This document shows, one piece after another, positions 32,775 to 44,579 of a stretch of 64,000 nt of DNA (its first letter is position 1; each line of letters opens with the position of its first letter). The position numbers and the translations under genes were made by a program. Under the pieces are notes generated by a model. That model had not been told where the DNA came from. It ran no database searches and saw only the letters and a program-made list of their open reading frames with translations. This DNA comes from Zanthoxylum bungeanum (Eukaryota; Streptophyta; Magnoliopsida; Sapindales; Rutaceae): positions 496,001 through 560,000 of the forward strand of contig SKCR01033660.1 in NCBI GenBank assembly GCA_019454045.1, in the 5' to 3' direction.

Positions 32775-33107
32775 TTGTTATGATATAACATTTAAGAGAG
32801 AGAAGGGATTTGGCATTAGCATTTGTTAACACGAGCAGTAGAGCTTCATTGGCTCTTAATGAGTTGAGTTTAGGATTTCCGATGAATTTCAACATGGTAT
32901 CAGAGCCACACTCATGCACGGGTGGGCTCACACTACCTGTCCACATGACATGAACCAGGCAAAAGACCGATTTGCACGTGAGAGGGAGTGTTGAGGAAAA
33001 TATCTCACATCGGCTGAGATAAATAATTAAACTCAAAATATAAACATTGGGCAACCCTCAACTCTAAAACTGACTTTTGGGTTGAGTTAGGCGCATGAAT
33101 TTCAACA
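32775..33107 (+). mobile_element. TRIM-like miniature LTR retrotransposon
   Basis: The primer-binding site TGGTATCAGAGCC (32895-32907, initiator tRNA-Met type) follows an LTR end reading GAATTTCAACA. About 80 bases of internal DNA end in a purine tract (GAGAGGGAG) before a second LTR at 32989-33107. That LTR begins TGTTGAGG, contains CTCACATCGGCTGAGA and ends ATTTCAACA. The left LTR is heavily decayed. There is no coding capacity. It sits in an intron of the bZIP pseudogene. Confidence 0.8.
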
Positions 33108-33768
33108 GAGTCTCTTGGCTGTTGGCAGTATAATTCGTAACAAAAATCTAAAATATTTCCAACCTTGGTTTTGTTTTCTTATCATGCACCTTTTTTTACT
33201 TGTACTTAATATTTGCAAATAATCTAGCTAGGTCTTGTTGGTGCATCTCAATCCTGTGTTAATACATTCAATTCCAGCTGTTGTCTGGTAATTGTTCTGA
33301 TGTTGGAATAATTCTGGATTTGTAGTGCCAAGTGAAGGAAGTGATACTAATTCGCAGAATATGTAATCTTAATTAGTCGGCTGTTTCATGTTTTTATGGC
33401 TCTTTAATTTAAATTATTAGTCAAGCATGCATGTTGTTGACGTGAAAGTATTTCGTTTTAAGCTCCTCCTTTTAGTTCTTCTATGAAATTCATGCTTGAT
33501 AATAATACATTTGTTCTGTGTGTTTAAATTAATGAGTTTCTATCCCCTACACACAAAAAAACAAAAACAAAAACAAAATTGACGAGGTGTTTTGAAAATC
33601 TAAAAACAATAACGTTTATTTTTTTTGTTTTAGTTCTAAGCAGCTTTTGCATATAATCCAAACGTTTTTTTAGATTTTAAAATACTGATGAAAAAATTCA
33701 AAATTTTGACTTGAATCGGGGTATTTAAGTACTAATATTTGAGTTACAAACTGAACACGCCCTCAGAT

Positions 33769-34298
33769 TAGGGGTGACAATTTGGGTTATGATTCGTTTA
33801 TTCGTTCGATTCGATTCGCTTTAAAGCGAATACGAGTTTGAAAAAATGGATTCGTTTAATAAATGGGTCGATTCGATTCGATTCATTTATTAAACGAATC
33901 GAATACGAATTTAAGTTCATTGATTCGTTTATTCGTTTAAGATTCGTTTTATTATTTTTATTTACTAGTTCTGGTTAATTTTCACTTAAGATTCGAGAAA
34001 TTATAGTTAATTATCATAGAAAAATTAATATTTTCGATATTTGGTGAGGTATTTTTAGTAAATATATTAATTACATATTTCATATGTATATATTTATGAA
34101 GAATTAATGTAAATCAAGTGTGGTAAATTATTTTATTAAACAATATCATTGACTAAACGAATAAACGAATATTCGTATTCGATTCGTTTAATAAACGAAT
34201 CGAATACGAATCCTGATATTAGGATTCGTTTAATAAACGAATCGAATACGAATCCATCATATTTTGATTCGATTCGTTGATTCGTTTTGCCACCCCTA
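33769..34298. mobile_element. hAT-type MITE, TAGGGGTGGCAA family, copy 2
   Basis: A 530-bp element starts TAGGGGTGACAA, ends TTTTGCCACCCCTA and is flanked by perfect 8-bp duplications CCTCAGAT (33761-33768 and 34299-34306). Its interior matches the copy at 10.0 kb in the opposite orientation, including the TTTATTAAACGAATC words and a shared AT-rich centre. It lies in the intron of the bZIP pseudogene. Confidence 0.92.
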
Positions 34299-34488
34299 CC
34301 TCAGATATATGCATTGGTGTCATACCTATCTAAGATATTGTACGTAGGATATGTTGTACTTGTGTAATTTAATCTCACAAAGGCTTTAAAAATATATTTT
34401 TATGCTGGAGTTAGCCTCCTACTTGAGTCTTATGCCCGTCATTATCATATGAGACCATCTCTGTTGTAAAATAAATGTTTTGATTGAG

Positions 34489-35013
34489 TATAGTTGTGAA
34501 AGGTGCGCCTTAGGCTCCAACTCAGGCTCAGATTATTGCACCTCATGAAGGAGAGATTCTTTGGTGCAACAGTGGTATGGATAATGTGGTACCACAAGCC
34601 AATTAAAAAATGACATATAGAGTTTCTTCACCTATTTTTTAGTTGTTTTTTTAATTTTTAGCACGCGTGGCAGTTGATGATTGGCTTGTTGCATGGGTGA
34701 CGTGGTACCATTGTTGCATAGAAGAATTTCTCCTCATGAAGGGTCAAGTCAGTCGACCTTCATCAAGCGCGCGCTTTTTAGATACGCCCAGGTACGCCTT
34801 ATAAAAATGTGTGAGAAAACAGAAAACTCCAACCTGAATTGACTCACTCAACCCGAAATCAAACTGTATAATATTTCTTTAATAAATTAATATATGTTTT
34901 GAGGTTGTCTTAAAAATTTGACAAATAAATTAATTTATATTATCAGTATTTGTATTATTATAATTAGTTTTGATATATTTTTAATGATTTTTCTTTGTTT
35001 TGGTTACTAGATA

Positions 35014-35053
<40 letters not shown>

Positions 35054-35162
35054 CACAATTTGCGCCTCACTTTCATCAGGCGCGTTCCTTGCGCCATATG
35101 GCGTGTGCCTAGGCCCTATGACCCTTTGCGTCTTAGTGCGCCTTGCGCCTTTAACAACACTG
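34489..35162. mobile_element. hAT-like element with GCGCCTT-rich inverted ends
   Basis: A 674-bp element is bracketed by perfect 8-bp duplications TGATTGAG (34481-34488 and 35163-35170). Its left end reads TATAGTTGTGAAAGGTGCGCC. The right end, reverse complemented, reads CAGTGTTGTTAAAGGCGC, so the ends are imperfect inverted repeats. The termini are rich in GCGCCT words and the centre is AT-rich, with a TA microsatellite. There is no transposase. Confidence 0.85.
35015..35047. repeat. TA dinucleotide microsatellite
   Basis: About 16 uninterrupted TA units, lying inside the GCGCCTT-rich hAT-like element. Confidence 0.95.
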
Positions 35163-35184
35163 TGATTGAGGCTCTATAATATCC

Positions 35185-35860
35185 CACATCACTAATAAGT
35201 GAGTGCATGGGATAGTTGTAAGCCTTAGGTTCTTTAAAGTAGACGCGTTTTGGGTTACAAAACTCAATAACAAAACCATAATGGGTTGTGTGTGTCCAAA
35301 ACGGACAATATCTATTCGGTTATTGGGTCTAGGCTATTACGGACTCTTATTATTTCTTTATATTGCACTGCTGCTCCACGCGCTAGATGCTAGTCGAGCA
35401 GCAGCCCAATGGCTAGGCGGGGCCTAGACAATTCCGCAGAATTTAAAAATAGGGTTTTAGGTCAATTTGGGGGTTTACGATTTTGGGAAATTTTGGTCAT
35501 TGATTATTGGTAAATGTTGTTTGAGTGATGAGGAATTTTCTAGATGGTCAATCTGATGAGAAACCAACAAGAATTGAAGCAATTCAGAAATTAGGATTTT
35601 GTAAAATTGGGGTGTTTTGAAATTTATGAGATAGAGAGTTGATTTTGTAAAATTAGAGTTAGAGAGTTAAGGTCATAGTATAATTTCCTGTGATTTTAAG
35701 ATTACGGTTCCGAAATTATCTAGCAACGGAATTTCGCTGGAATGGACAGAAAATGCAGCTTATTCCAGCGAACGCCTAGCCTCAACGATTTGGGGTTAGG
35801 CATGCCGAGTGAAAACGTGTCCCTACGCGGCACGTTTTAGAACACTGATCCTTTTTTCTC
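35185..35860. other. Retroelement-like DNA in the bZIP relic intron
   Basis: The segment near 35185-35430 has solo-LTR-like wording (AATATCCCACATCACTAA, and a CTTAGGTTCTTTAAAG to GGGTTACAAAAC region) but no paired LTR. The following 430 bases, with a GC-richer end around GCCGAGTGAAAACGTG, are unexplained. Confidence 0.3.
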
Positions 35861-36573
35861 AAGGAAAAGATAATATTGATTTTTGTAGGACTCACAGCTG
35901 AAGGAAAAATATTGGAATGGAATACCGTGGTGCTCCTGCTGCTTCTGATATCCATGCAATGCGGGGCAAGGTTCCTTCTACTCCTGTTCCTGTAGCTGGA
36001 GGAATAGTTAGTGTCCAGTCACAGCTTTGGTTACAGGTCAATATAGTTGATTTCCACATTACATTTTTTTTTTCTTTTTTATCATGATTTATGGTTTGTC
36101 TTTCTGTTCTATTTCCATTTGAGCTCTTTTAACAATTTTTTTTTTAATATATTGGGGTTATATCACGATTTTGATAAATGAATTTAATCAAACTTAATAT
36201 TTGATTGCTTGATACCACCACTTTCTAGCTTTTTTTGTTTGTCATACATGGCAAAAGTAGGTCCTGTTAGTGAATTCGTTGAGTCAGGCTGAATGTGATG
36301 AGCTGGCTCAGCATGCTGAAGCCTTGAAAGAGGAAAATGCAAATATTAGGAGCGAGTATGAGCAACTTCTTGCGGAGAATGCCATTCTCAAGGTAAAGTT
36401 ATAATCTATGCTTCTAAATTCACTATCTTGTTACCTTGCTGCACAGCCGATAAGTTAACTTTCAAGCTTGATGAGTCTGCATGATTTCATTCTGATACAA
36501 GTTACCAAATTGCGGCTTTATTACAGGAACGACTTGGGGAGGTTCCTGGGCAAGAAGATCAGAGGCCTGTGAG

Positions 36574-37896
36574 GTATGATCAACATTTGAGCAAATTGCG
36601 GCTAATGTGTTAGACGTCATCAAAATCCATTATGCGCTAACACATTTGATTCGACAATAATGACCTTAATTTATAGTTTTAGGATGTCGTTTCTCACATA
36701 GCATCCCCTTAATCCTTGTTCTGCCTGCCTATATTTACATTTGGAAGGCTGTGGAGTGTGATTCCGGCTTACCCTTGTCTGTTTTTTTTTAAAAAAAGTA
36801 GTTATTTGTATTGAATATGGTTGATGCATTTGCAATGCTGATACGATTAATCAAACTTTAATATGTGGGGATACTTTATTTTTTGTTTTTTTTTTTCATA
36901 AAATTTGTTTAGTAAAGCTGGCATTTCTAATAACTCCACCGGGAATTGAATGTATATGATGTTTGTTTCTGTATATTGAGTTCATATTATCTCTCAGATG
37001 TTCCAGAAGCAGAAATCATTTTACAGTCCTTTGAACTCGTTTCTTTTTCTTTTTAAATGCTTTGTATTTATCTTTTAGCTGTTCATATGATTTTTTGTTA
37101 TCATGTCAAACCTTGTGGAATAGTCACTAAAAATAATTAAATTAGATGATAATATAAGGATGCTATAGTCTTTCAAATAAGTTTGTAAGGTATTATATTA
37201 TTGATTAAAAAAAATTAATAAAATAAAATAGATGAGAAGATTTTAAAATGAGAATTTTCAGTTGAAATGAAACATTCTCCCACTTTCCTTCCTCCTCTGA
37301 TACGGGGTTTTTTTCCTTTTCCTTTTCTGATCATTTTGAATACATAATATTTTTCAAGGGTTTCACTTTGAACCAGCCGATCCGGATTTTAAAAACATGG
37401 ATTTCAAATGTAAAGAGAGAGCGAGTTCCATAACATTTGTAATATTGTAAATGAAATGACACAGTGCCTCTTCAAACTGGAAAGCAAAAACAGAATCATG
37501 GCTTACAAGTTCTCATAAAATATTTGCAATGCCACCTGCCTTTTGTAATCATGGCCTTTTTTATGAGTTAAAGTAATAGCTAAATGAAACACAAAATGTG
37601 TTTTCTTGCACCCTTTTTTTTCAGTAACTCAATAGTCACTGCATTCTAGTTGTATTTAAATCATTATCTAGCACATTTACGACGCAAACAATCTCCAATA
37701 ACAGATTAGAGAAACATAGCAGTGCAGAAAGAATTGAAATATTTGATTTCTAAGGTCACATTTGTGGTAAACTTGTAAAGAATGGCGGTAAATGTACATA
37801 AATGCCTCAGTTACAATAAACAAAGGTGAAACTGAGAAACAAAACTCTTGTGTATACCTGATGGGGGCTGAAAAAATAGTATCTGAAACTCGGAAT
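36574..37896. other. Convergent intergenic region between the bZIP relic and CSLD5
   Basis: AT- and T-rich DNA with no gene seen. The terminal bZIP exon expected here was not found. The right end is the CSLD5 3' UTR. Confidence 0.5.
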
Positions 37897-40800
37897 TCAT
37901 GGAAACTGGAATGACCCTCCAATTTGAGTATTTCCTGATGGAGGGTTAATAGCCACCCAGAGTAAGGATATACAGATCGCAAGAAGTCCTGACCAAACAA
38001 ATACAATAGTAGGTGTCTTGCCTCGTCTTCCCATTAGTCCCTTTGCAAACGGATATAGATGAGCCAAAACCCAGAAGCTAAAGAACACTCCGCCTACTAA
38101 CTGGCTCCACTGAGGTACGGTACTGTATATTGTTCGGCTAACTGCAACTGCTATTGCAATCAAGTTAACCATTATGATTGTAAGTGGTGGTACCATAAGG
38201 GAAGTCCACTTGAAAACGTAGAGATCAGCAAATTCGTCATCTACATCGTCACCGGCAGATTTTGATGTCAGAGTGAATGATATCTCAATTCCTGCAATCA
38301 CCTTCAGTAATCCCTGGAGAACGGCAACAAAATGGGCACTTGTGCCTCCAATTAACCAGAACTGCTCATTTCGCCACCATTCTTCCAGATCAATGCCAGA
38401 CCACTTGACCTCAAGCACCGCAAGCCCACAAAGGGTCAATGTGATGAGTAAAAGGTAAACGAGGAAGGTTACGTCGAGAGACTGGACAATGAACTGACCA
38501 GAAAATAGAGAGAGTGCAGGAAGGAAGCAGTAAACAATGAGAAAAATTGAGGTGAATGGGTAGATTCCAACATTGAGGTAGGCAATCCTTTGCAGAAGCT
38601 TCAACCTGGAGCTCGCCAGGAGGGCATTGTTGCGAGAGAAGAATATCTCAACAGAACCAGTTGCCCACCTCAGAACCTGGTGAAGTCGATCAGTGAGATT
38701 TATAGGAGCAGTCCCACGGAAGGCATCCCTCTTGGTAACACAATACACTGACCTCCATCCCCGATCATGCATCCTATACCCTGTAACAACATCCTCCGTC
38801 ACTGACCCATAAATCCACCCAACACTATGTCCCCATTCAGTCTTGTCTTCATACCAGCAAGAGATGACACTGATTGCCTCTCCAACTGTTGATGGAATGA
38901 GAGGCTCCCGAGGAGCAATGAGAGCACCAGGTGGTCGTCCATTTTTGACAGATGGATGGTCAGCAAGGGGCTGGCCTTGAAATGCTGCCACTCGGATAGA
39001 ATCAATAAGCAAACTAGAGTTACCAAATCTCTTAGGAATAAGAGCAATATTCATTTCCTCATCATCATAGTTCTCCTCGGGGGCAACTTCAGCAGAAGAA
39101 CGAGCAGTTGCAACCTTCCGCTTTCGGGGAAAGCAACAACCAAAGCAATTAGACTCTTCTATTAACAAAGGGGGTTCAAAGCCATAAAGGGCAGTCCGGC
39201 GAAAGAGGCATCCCGTTCCAACATATACCGGACCCTGAATGCCATCAAGGGCTCGCATGTTGGCATCAAAGAAAACTGTGTTGTGATTGGCATAGCGATC
39301 AGATGGATCAATTCCTTCAAACCTCTGAGGAAACTGGACATAACAAATGCGATCACCTTCACGATCCATCATGAAACACATACCTTCTCTCAATGCTTGG
39401 GAATTAAAGATGTAGTGGTCACAATCAAGATTAAGAATGAAGGGCCCATTTGACATTATGGCTGAGGAACGGACCAGGGCATTCATGGCCCCAGCCTTTT
39501 TATTGTGATCATAACCAGGTCGTTTTTCACGAGAAACATAAACCAGCATGGGAAGGCGAATATCTACTTCACTTAGATCCAAGGAATTATCATCAGCTGC
39601 AGTACCTTTCAATGGTTCATCGCTAGGAGGATTCAACATCACCTGAAATGGATAGAATTCAGCTTTAGAATACATATTATCAATTGTCAAACCAGTTACC
39701 TTGTAGCTTGTATAAAATGTTGTAGTGAGCAAATGTAATTAGTATGATCAGACAAAGAAGAATAATGTTAAATACTTTTGAGAAAACAAAATTTCCCATA
39801 GAGCCTAATGCCATGCAAGTAGAAAGACATATCAGATTGAATAAAAATACTTATTTTCATCTGTTGAAAGGCTAAATGAGCCTCTATTGCAAATTATCAC
39901 CTGTATAACACTGGCATGATCACCCCTAGAATGCTCTGGTGCAGGAATTGACCATGTGCCAGGCCAATGGGTTCCGTCAGCCATCCAAGTAGCTTTTGGA
40001 ATCTTCGGACTTTCCATGATTTCATCGTCTTTGTTCTCCCTCCTACGCTTCAAAGCCTTGACCTCCTCCCTAGTATTATAGGCATCAGATCGTCGCCGAA
40101 TTGAATCGGAGAGGGCATTGACTCGAACCTTGAATTCATCATACTCGCGTTTCACACGCCTGCGATCTCTGACAAAATCTGGGCGTACTTTATTTTTATA
40201 AGGATCTCTCTTTAGACTGAAATATGATTCTGGGTTTCTTGGCTCGATATCATGTTTTCGACAAAAAGGAACCCAAATGCTGGCAAAACTAGCCGCCTCG
40301 GCCATGGCCTCGAAGGTAAGAAGGGCACCTCCATCATCAGATACATAACAAGAGAGCTTCTCAACTGGATAATCACATGCCAGAATTGACAGAATGGTGT
40401 TTGCAGTTACGAGAGGTGGTTCTTTCTCTGGATCCGCTGTAGAAACAAATATGTCGATTCCAGGGAGATCGGATCTCCCCGCTAGATTACTGGGATTAGG
40501 TGTTTCAAACTTCTCTTTTAACACATCAAGGTCAGCAAAACGATTAATGGGGCAGAACTTCGGAAGCTGATCAAGTAACCAAGAGAAGGCAAACCAGAGT
40601 TCACAAACCACAGACATACCCCACAGCCAGATTGCATCTTCATTAGGATTTGTGATCCTCCATTCCATAAACAAGGCATATGCCACAATCCGGACAAGTA
40701 TTAGCAACCTGAAAGATCAATCATGAAAGGAAGTAGTGTAAGCATGCAATTTTTTCAATTCCAAACAAAAAGTAGGCAGAGAACAAGTCTAGCTTGCTTT

Positions 40801-42039
40801 GGTTCAACTGAGTAACTGACTGCTACAGCATGAAAAACCAAAGTAACATCTAAAAGTTTAAGCAAAAGAAGAAAAATTCAGAAGGGTTAAACTTGGATAC
40901 TAATTTAATACAACAGATATAAGATAAAACAAAACCCGTCATTTTATACTCGTGTTTGCCACAATAATTCATTAATTCTAAACATACCAAATATTTACCA
41001 GCATTTCAGAAAACTTCGAATGATAAAAGGAACATAATCTAAGAGGTCTAAGAATTTGACAGTGCAAGAAAGAAAATGGTTGGCTCGTTTCTTTATATCA
41101 TGAAATAGCAAACATATGATAAATTACCAAGAGGCAAGAATGAGATATATAAATGAACATGCAACTTAAAAGCCTTAGAGATAAATAGGAAGCAACCACA
41201 AGTTCATGTTAAGTATTCATCTATTATATGTACATAAACAAAAGATTAACATAGCAGAAATAAGAACTTGAACTAATGTCATACCGGTACGGACTGAGAA
41301 TTACAGCAGATACTTTCAATTTGCGTGTAAGTGGTTTCCATTGCTTCTCAGAGAACTCCTTAGGTTCAACACCTACCCCACCATTATCCCCATTCATATC
41401 ATCCTTGGGCCACACAGCGTTTCCATATCCATAACTCTTCTTTGTTTCATACAAAAAATCAGTATAATCAAACTCATTATTTTGGCTCCTTACCACCCTT
41501 GACTCCGTTGATTTCACCAAAGACAACCTCCTCTCTAAATTGAAAGACTGCTGCTTGTTATCCACTGCCATCTCAGCCAAATTCTGCTCACCGCCATAAG
41601 CCTCTTTACATCCGGGACAAATTCCATCTCCAGTCCTTAATGCATCCCTATAACAATCCCCACAAATCTTGAAACCACAATCACAAGGAAGTACATCCTC
41701 ACCCTGAGCATTATTCACAATCCTAGAATTGCATCCGGGTACAGCACAAAACGACCCTTTTGAACCAGCCATCTGGGGATAGCTAGTTTCACTCTCAGTG
41801 ACCTTATCCTTCGAAATTGAAAGGGCACGTGTAGCACGATTATGACCACCTGTAAACAAAGAACTAGACACAAATTGATCCTCCATGGATACGGGTTGGT
41901 GATCCGGCGTGGGGGGTAAGTGAACTGTGTAAGTCGCATACTCTACATTACCCAATTCACTATCAAGGTCCTCCATTGAAGCACTAACATGATGAATTGA
42001 AGGCTCTCTCCTTAAAGCATGTGAATCATTATTGACCAT
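37897..42039 (-). CDS. CSLD5: Cellulose synthase-like protein D5 (CSLD5)
   Basis: A Golgi/cell-plate GT2 glycan synthase of the CSLD family, involved in tip growth and cell-plate wall formation. Three exons: 42039-41285, 40708-39901 and 39642-37897, joining in phase to 1102 residues. An AG acceptor (TTTAAGTTTCAG) ends at 42052, so the exon starts 12 bases before the ATG at 42039; this selects that ATG over one at 42084 and implies a 5'-leader intron. A RING-like cysteine cluster spans about residues 98-144. Two membrane helices start near 253. Catalytic residues are DD (about 376), DCD (594-596), TED (802-804) and QVLRW (842-846). Six or so C-terminal helices follow, and the protein ends FQFP as I recall for Arabidopsis CSLD5. 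The N-terminus is shorter than the approximately 1180 residues of that protein. Confidence 0.96.
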
Positions 42040-42051
42040 AGTGTTTTCTTT

Positions 42052-44579
42052 CTGAAACTTAAAAAAAGAGAACATTTTCAGCAAGTATGCACTGGACTGT
42101 ACATGCTACAAGATCAAAACAGAGGGATACAAATACATTTTATACTGAGAACAAGACTTGTTCTATAGAAATTAAATAATAATTATGAACCCATCAAAGG
42201 ATAAGTTCAAAGGGGTTACCTATTTGAACAAATCCAACAAGCCACCAACAAAAATCTTGACAAAAACTACAAAACCAAACCAGAGACCAAGTCCAGTCCT
42301 GTCTCTCAAGCAATACTACCAACTACCATTATTTGAGTGAAAGTGAAAGGCTCTGAAAAACGGCCAACGAGTGCTTGTTTTGGTAACAATGAGTTTACAG
42401 ATTTGGTGTGAGGGTTTTTGGAAAGTTTGTAAAATTAGCAGAGATTTTCGGAATGTCGAAATATTTAGAACAGCAACAGGATTTTAAAAAAAAAAATGAG
42501 ACGACAGAGGTCAGTCAGAACAGAACCGAAATTAGGGGTGTTTATAGAGGTCATTTTCGGAATTTGATTTCACTAGCAAGTTCAAGTTTTCAAGCCGCAG
42601 TTCACGCGGTTTTTGGGTAATGATTCAGTGTGGTGAGACATATTTTGTGTTTGTTTTTGCTACAACCGGGTGATGCATGATGGTCAAACATCTGATAATT
42701 TCCTATTTATTGCAATTCACTAACTTTATAGATCGAGTTGTAAGTTTCTCTAGACAAATTAGCAATGTTGATACCGATGGTTAAATCGATAATTTGAAAA
42801 TTTTAATAGGTCATTAATTTGATTCGTTGAATCAGTTCAATTTAATCAATTGATGTCTCATGATATTATAAATTTTTTTACTTAATTATAAATTATAAAG
42901 GGATTTTTATTTTGATTCTACGGGTTGAATTTAATTTTGGTTTTTGAGAGATTTTTGTTTTATTTGTAGGGTTAATAATTTTGAGTATTTTTTTAATTAA
43001 AATTTGAAAATAATTTTGAGTATTTTTTTATTAAAATTTGAAATGAAAAAAATATTAATTAAAAATGAGTTGACTAGTTCACCAGTTTTGTCCGATTTAT
43101 TAGTTTTGATATGTTTTCAACGATTTTTAACGTCCGATTTTGAAATTTTATTTTGATCAAACTCATTGTTGATTCTTGATTCAATGACCGATTCGGTTCG
43201 GTTCGATTTTAAAAACAATGAAAATTAGCTATGATAATTTTCTCATCTATATATGGGTCTGATTTTATCTTCTTGGATCCAGACCATATCCTTTTTAAAA
43301 TATCGGATATAAGTTAAAACTTGAATTTATAAAATCTGAGTTCAGGTTCTTAAAATACAGAATTCAAATCAGGATTTCGTTAATTAAATTTTAAAAAATC
43401 AAAAATTAAAAAACAAACAAACAAATCAAGGTACGTGTGTGTAAATCTCAGTTTCATTAAATTCGAACCTGATTCGAAAAATCCGGGCCTATATTTCTCA
43501 TACTGAACTCGAATTCGAATCTTTCGAGTTTATCCATATAGTCATACCTCCTCATCTCATTAATAAAGTCAATAGTTCAAATATTCTCATTTTTTTTTTA
43601 TTAAACTAACTATTTCGAGTTAGGCTTCGGTCCGAATACATCTTAACAAATTTCATTCGATTTCTATGCACATCATCAAGAAATATTTTGAGAGATGTTG
43701 CAACAATTAACATATTTTATGATTAGGTTTCCACTCATATATGGAAACATGATTTAGAAGAGATCTCGATAAATTTTTAATGCACCTATAAATAATTTTA
43801 TAACTTAATTTGTTTTTAGACGATTTAAATATGGGTCTCCGGGATTTTTGTTTGAAAGTTAGCCTACATTATATAAGCTTTTAATTGTGCCTTTTAACTC
43901 CCGTTTGAAATTTATAAATAACAAGATTTAGGTTAAGTTACACTAATTAAAACTATTTATTATAAATGTTGTCCATCGAATTTCGTCAAAACCCTAAGAA
44001 AGTTGGTCAACGGTGAAAAATAATGTTTAAATTGGATATTAAATAAAATTATTAAAGGCTAATCAATAATGACTAAAAAAAACTCATGGTACAATGAATA
44101 TGGAGAGTAAAATGAGAAGAACCCAAAGTTAGGTTTATGTATCAAGAATTTATTCCCCATTAATTTCAAAACTTATTGAGTTTAATTCGTTTTGTTATTT
44201 ACAATGTGATAAATTGAAAATAGTATATTTTATTAAAGGTTTTCTATAAGTTAATAATAATAAAAAAAAAACATATATATAAAATACATAAACAATCTAT
44301 TCTAGATGATGACGTCAGGAGTAGCACAGAGTCCACTCGTGCGTGCCATTGGCCACATCAACGGTCATGATTAAGGATGCGCACGTGATTGTAGAAGATC
44401 TAAGACGCAGAGAATCAACTCAGAGTAAGCGTGGCCGCGGCCACTGTGAGTTGTGTATGATTGCTTCCACTTTTCCACTACACGAATGTCAAAGCGTTTT
44501 CGCAATTACACAATAACAATTAACTCACGGCGGTCTCCGAGAGTCGTGGCTTGATGGGATTGGATTTAGTATCGAAAAT
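42052..44579. other. Upstream DNA of CSLD5 and gene-free stretch
   Basis: The first several hundred bases hold the CSLD5 leader and promoter. A MITE-like element is at 42.76-43.22 kb, followed by degenerate repeat-like DNA (near 43.25-43.55 kb). A GC-richer patch at 44.30-44.56 kb contains TGACGTCA (at 44310-44317), CGCACGTG and GGCCGCGGCC words, like a plant promoter, but no gene follows it. Confidence 0.4.
42763..43220. mobile_element. Probable hAT-like MITE
   Basis: The 458-bp segment begins CAATGTTGATACCGATGG, ends TCGATTTTAAAAACAATG and is flanked by CAAATTAG and AAAATTAG (7 of 8 matching), the right size for hAT. The interior has CGATTCGGTTCGGTTCG words. The terminal inverted repeat is weak. 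Confidence 0.5.

Larger units (their letters stand above)
32278..36573 (+). pseudogene. bZIP16/68-like G-box-binding factor pseudogene
   Basis: Five exon relics are visible: 32278-32340 (GSYPFNPFAMPSPIGINAEAT), 32414-32572 ([33 protein letters not shown]), 35889-36036 (NIGMEYRGAPAA, then RGKVPSTPVPVAGG and VQSQLWLQ), 36288-36392 (AECDELAQHAEALKEEN, leucine zipper) and 36527-36573 (ERLGEVPGQEDQRPVR). These match bZIP16/68-type GBFs, but the gene is broken. The Pro-rich N-terminal exons are absent. A run of five Cs near 32422 shifts the frame, a TGA precedes NIGMEY, and the exon encoding the basic DNA-binding region between LWLQ and AECDEL is missing. The intron 32573-35888 has collected a TRIM and two hAT MITEs. 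No C-terminal exon was found before the convergent CSLD5 gene. Confidence 0.85.

Noticed and set aside
38273..39165. Plus-strand and alternative minus-strand frames in CSLD5 exon 3
   Set aside because: Shadow frames of a 582-codon conserved exon.
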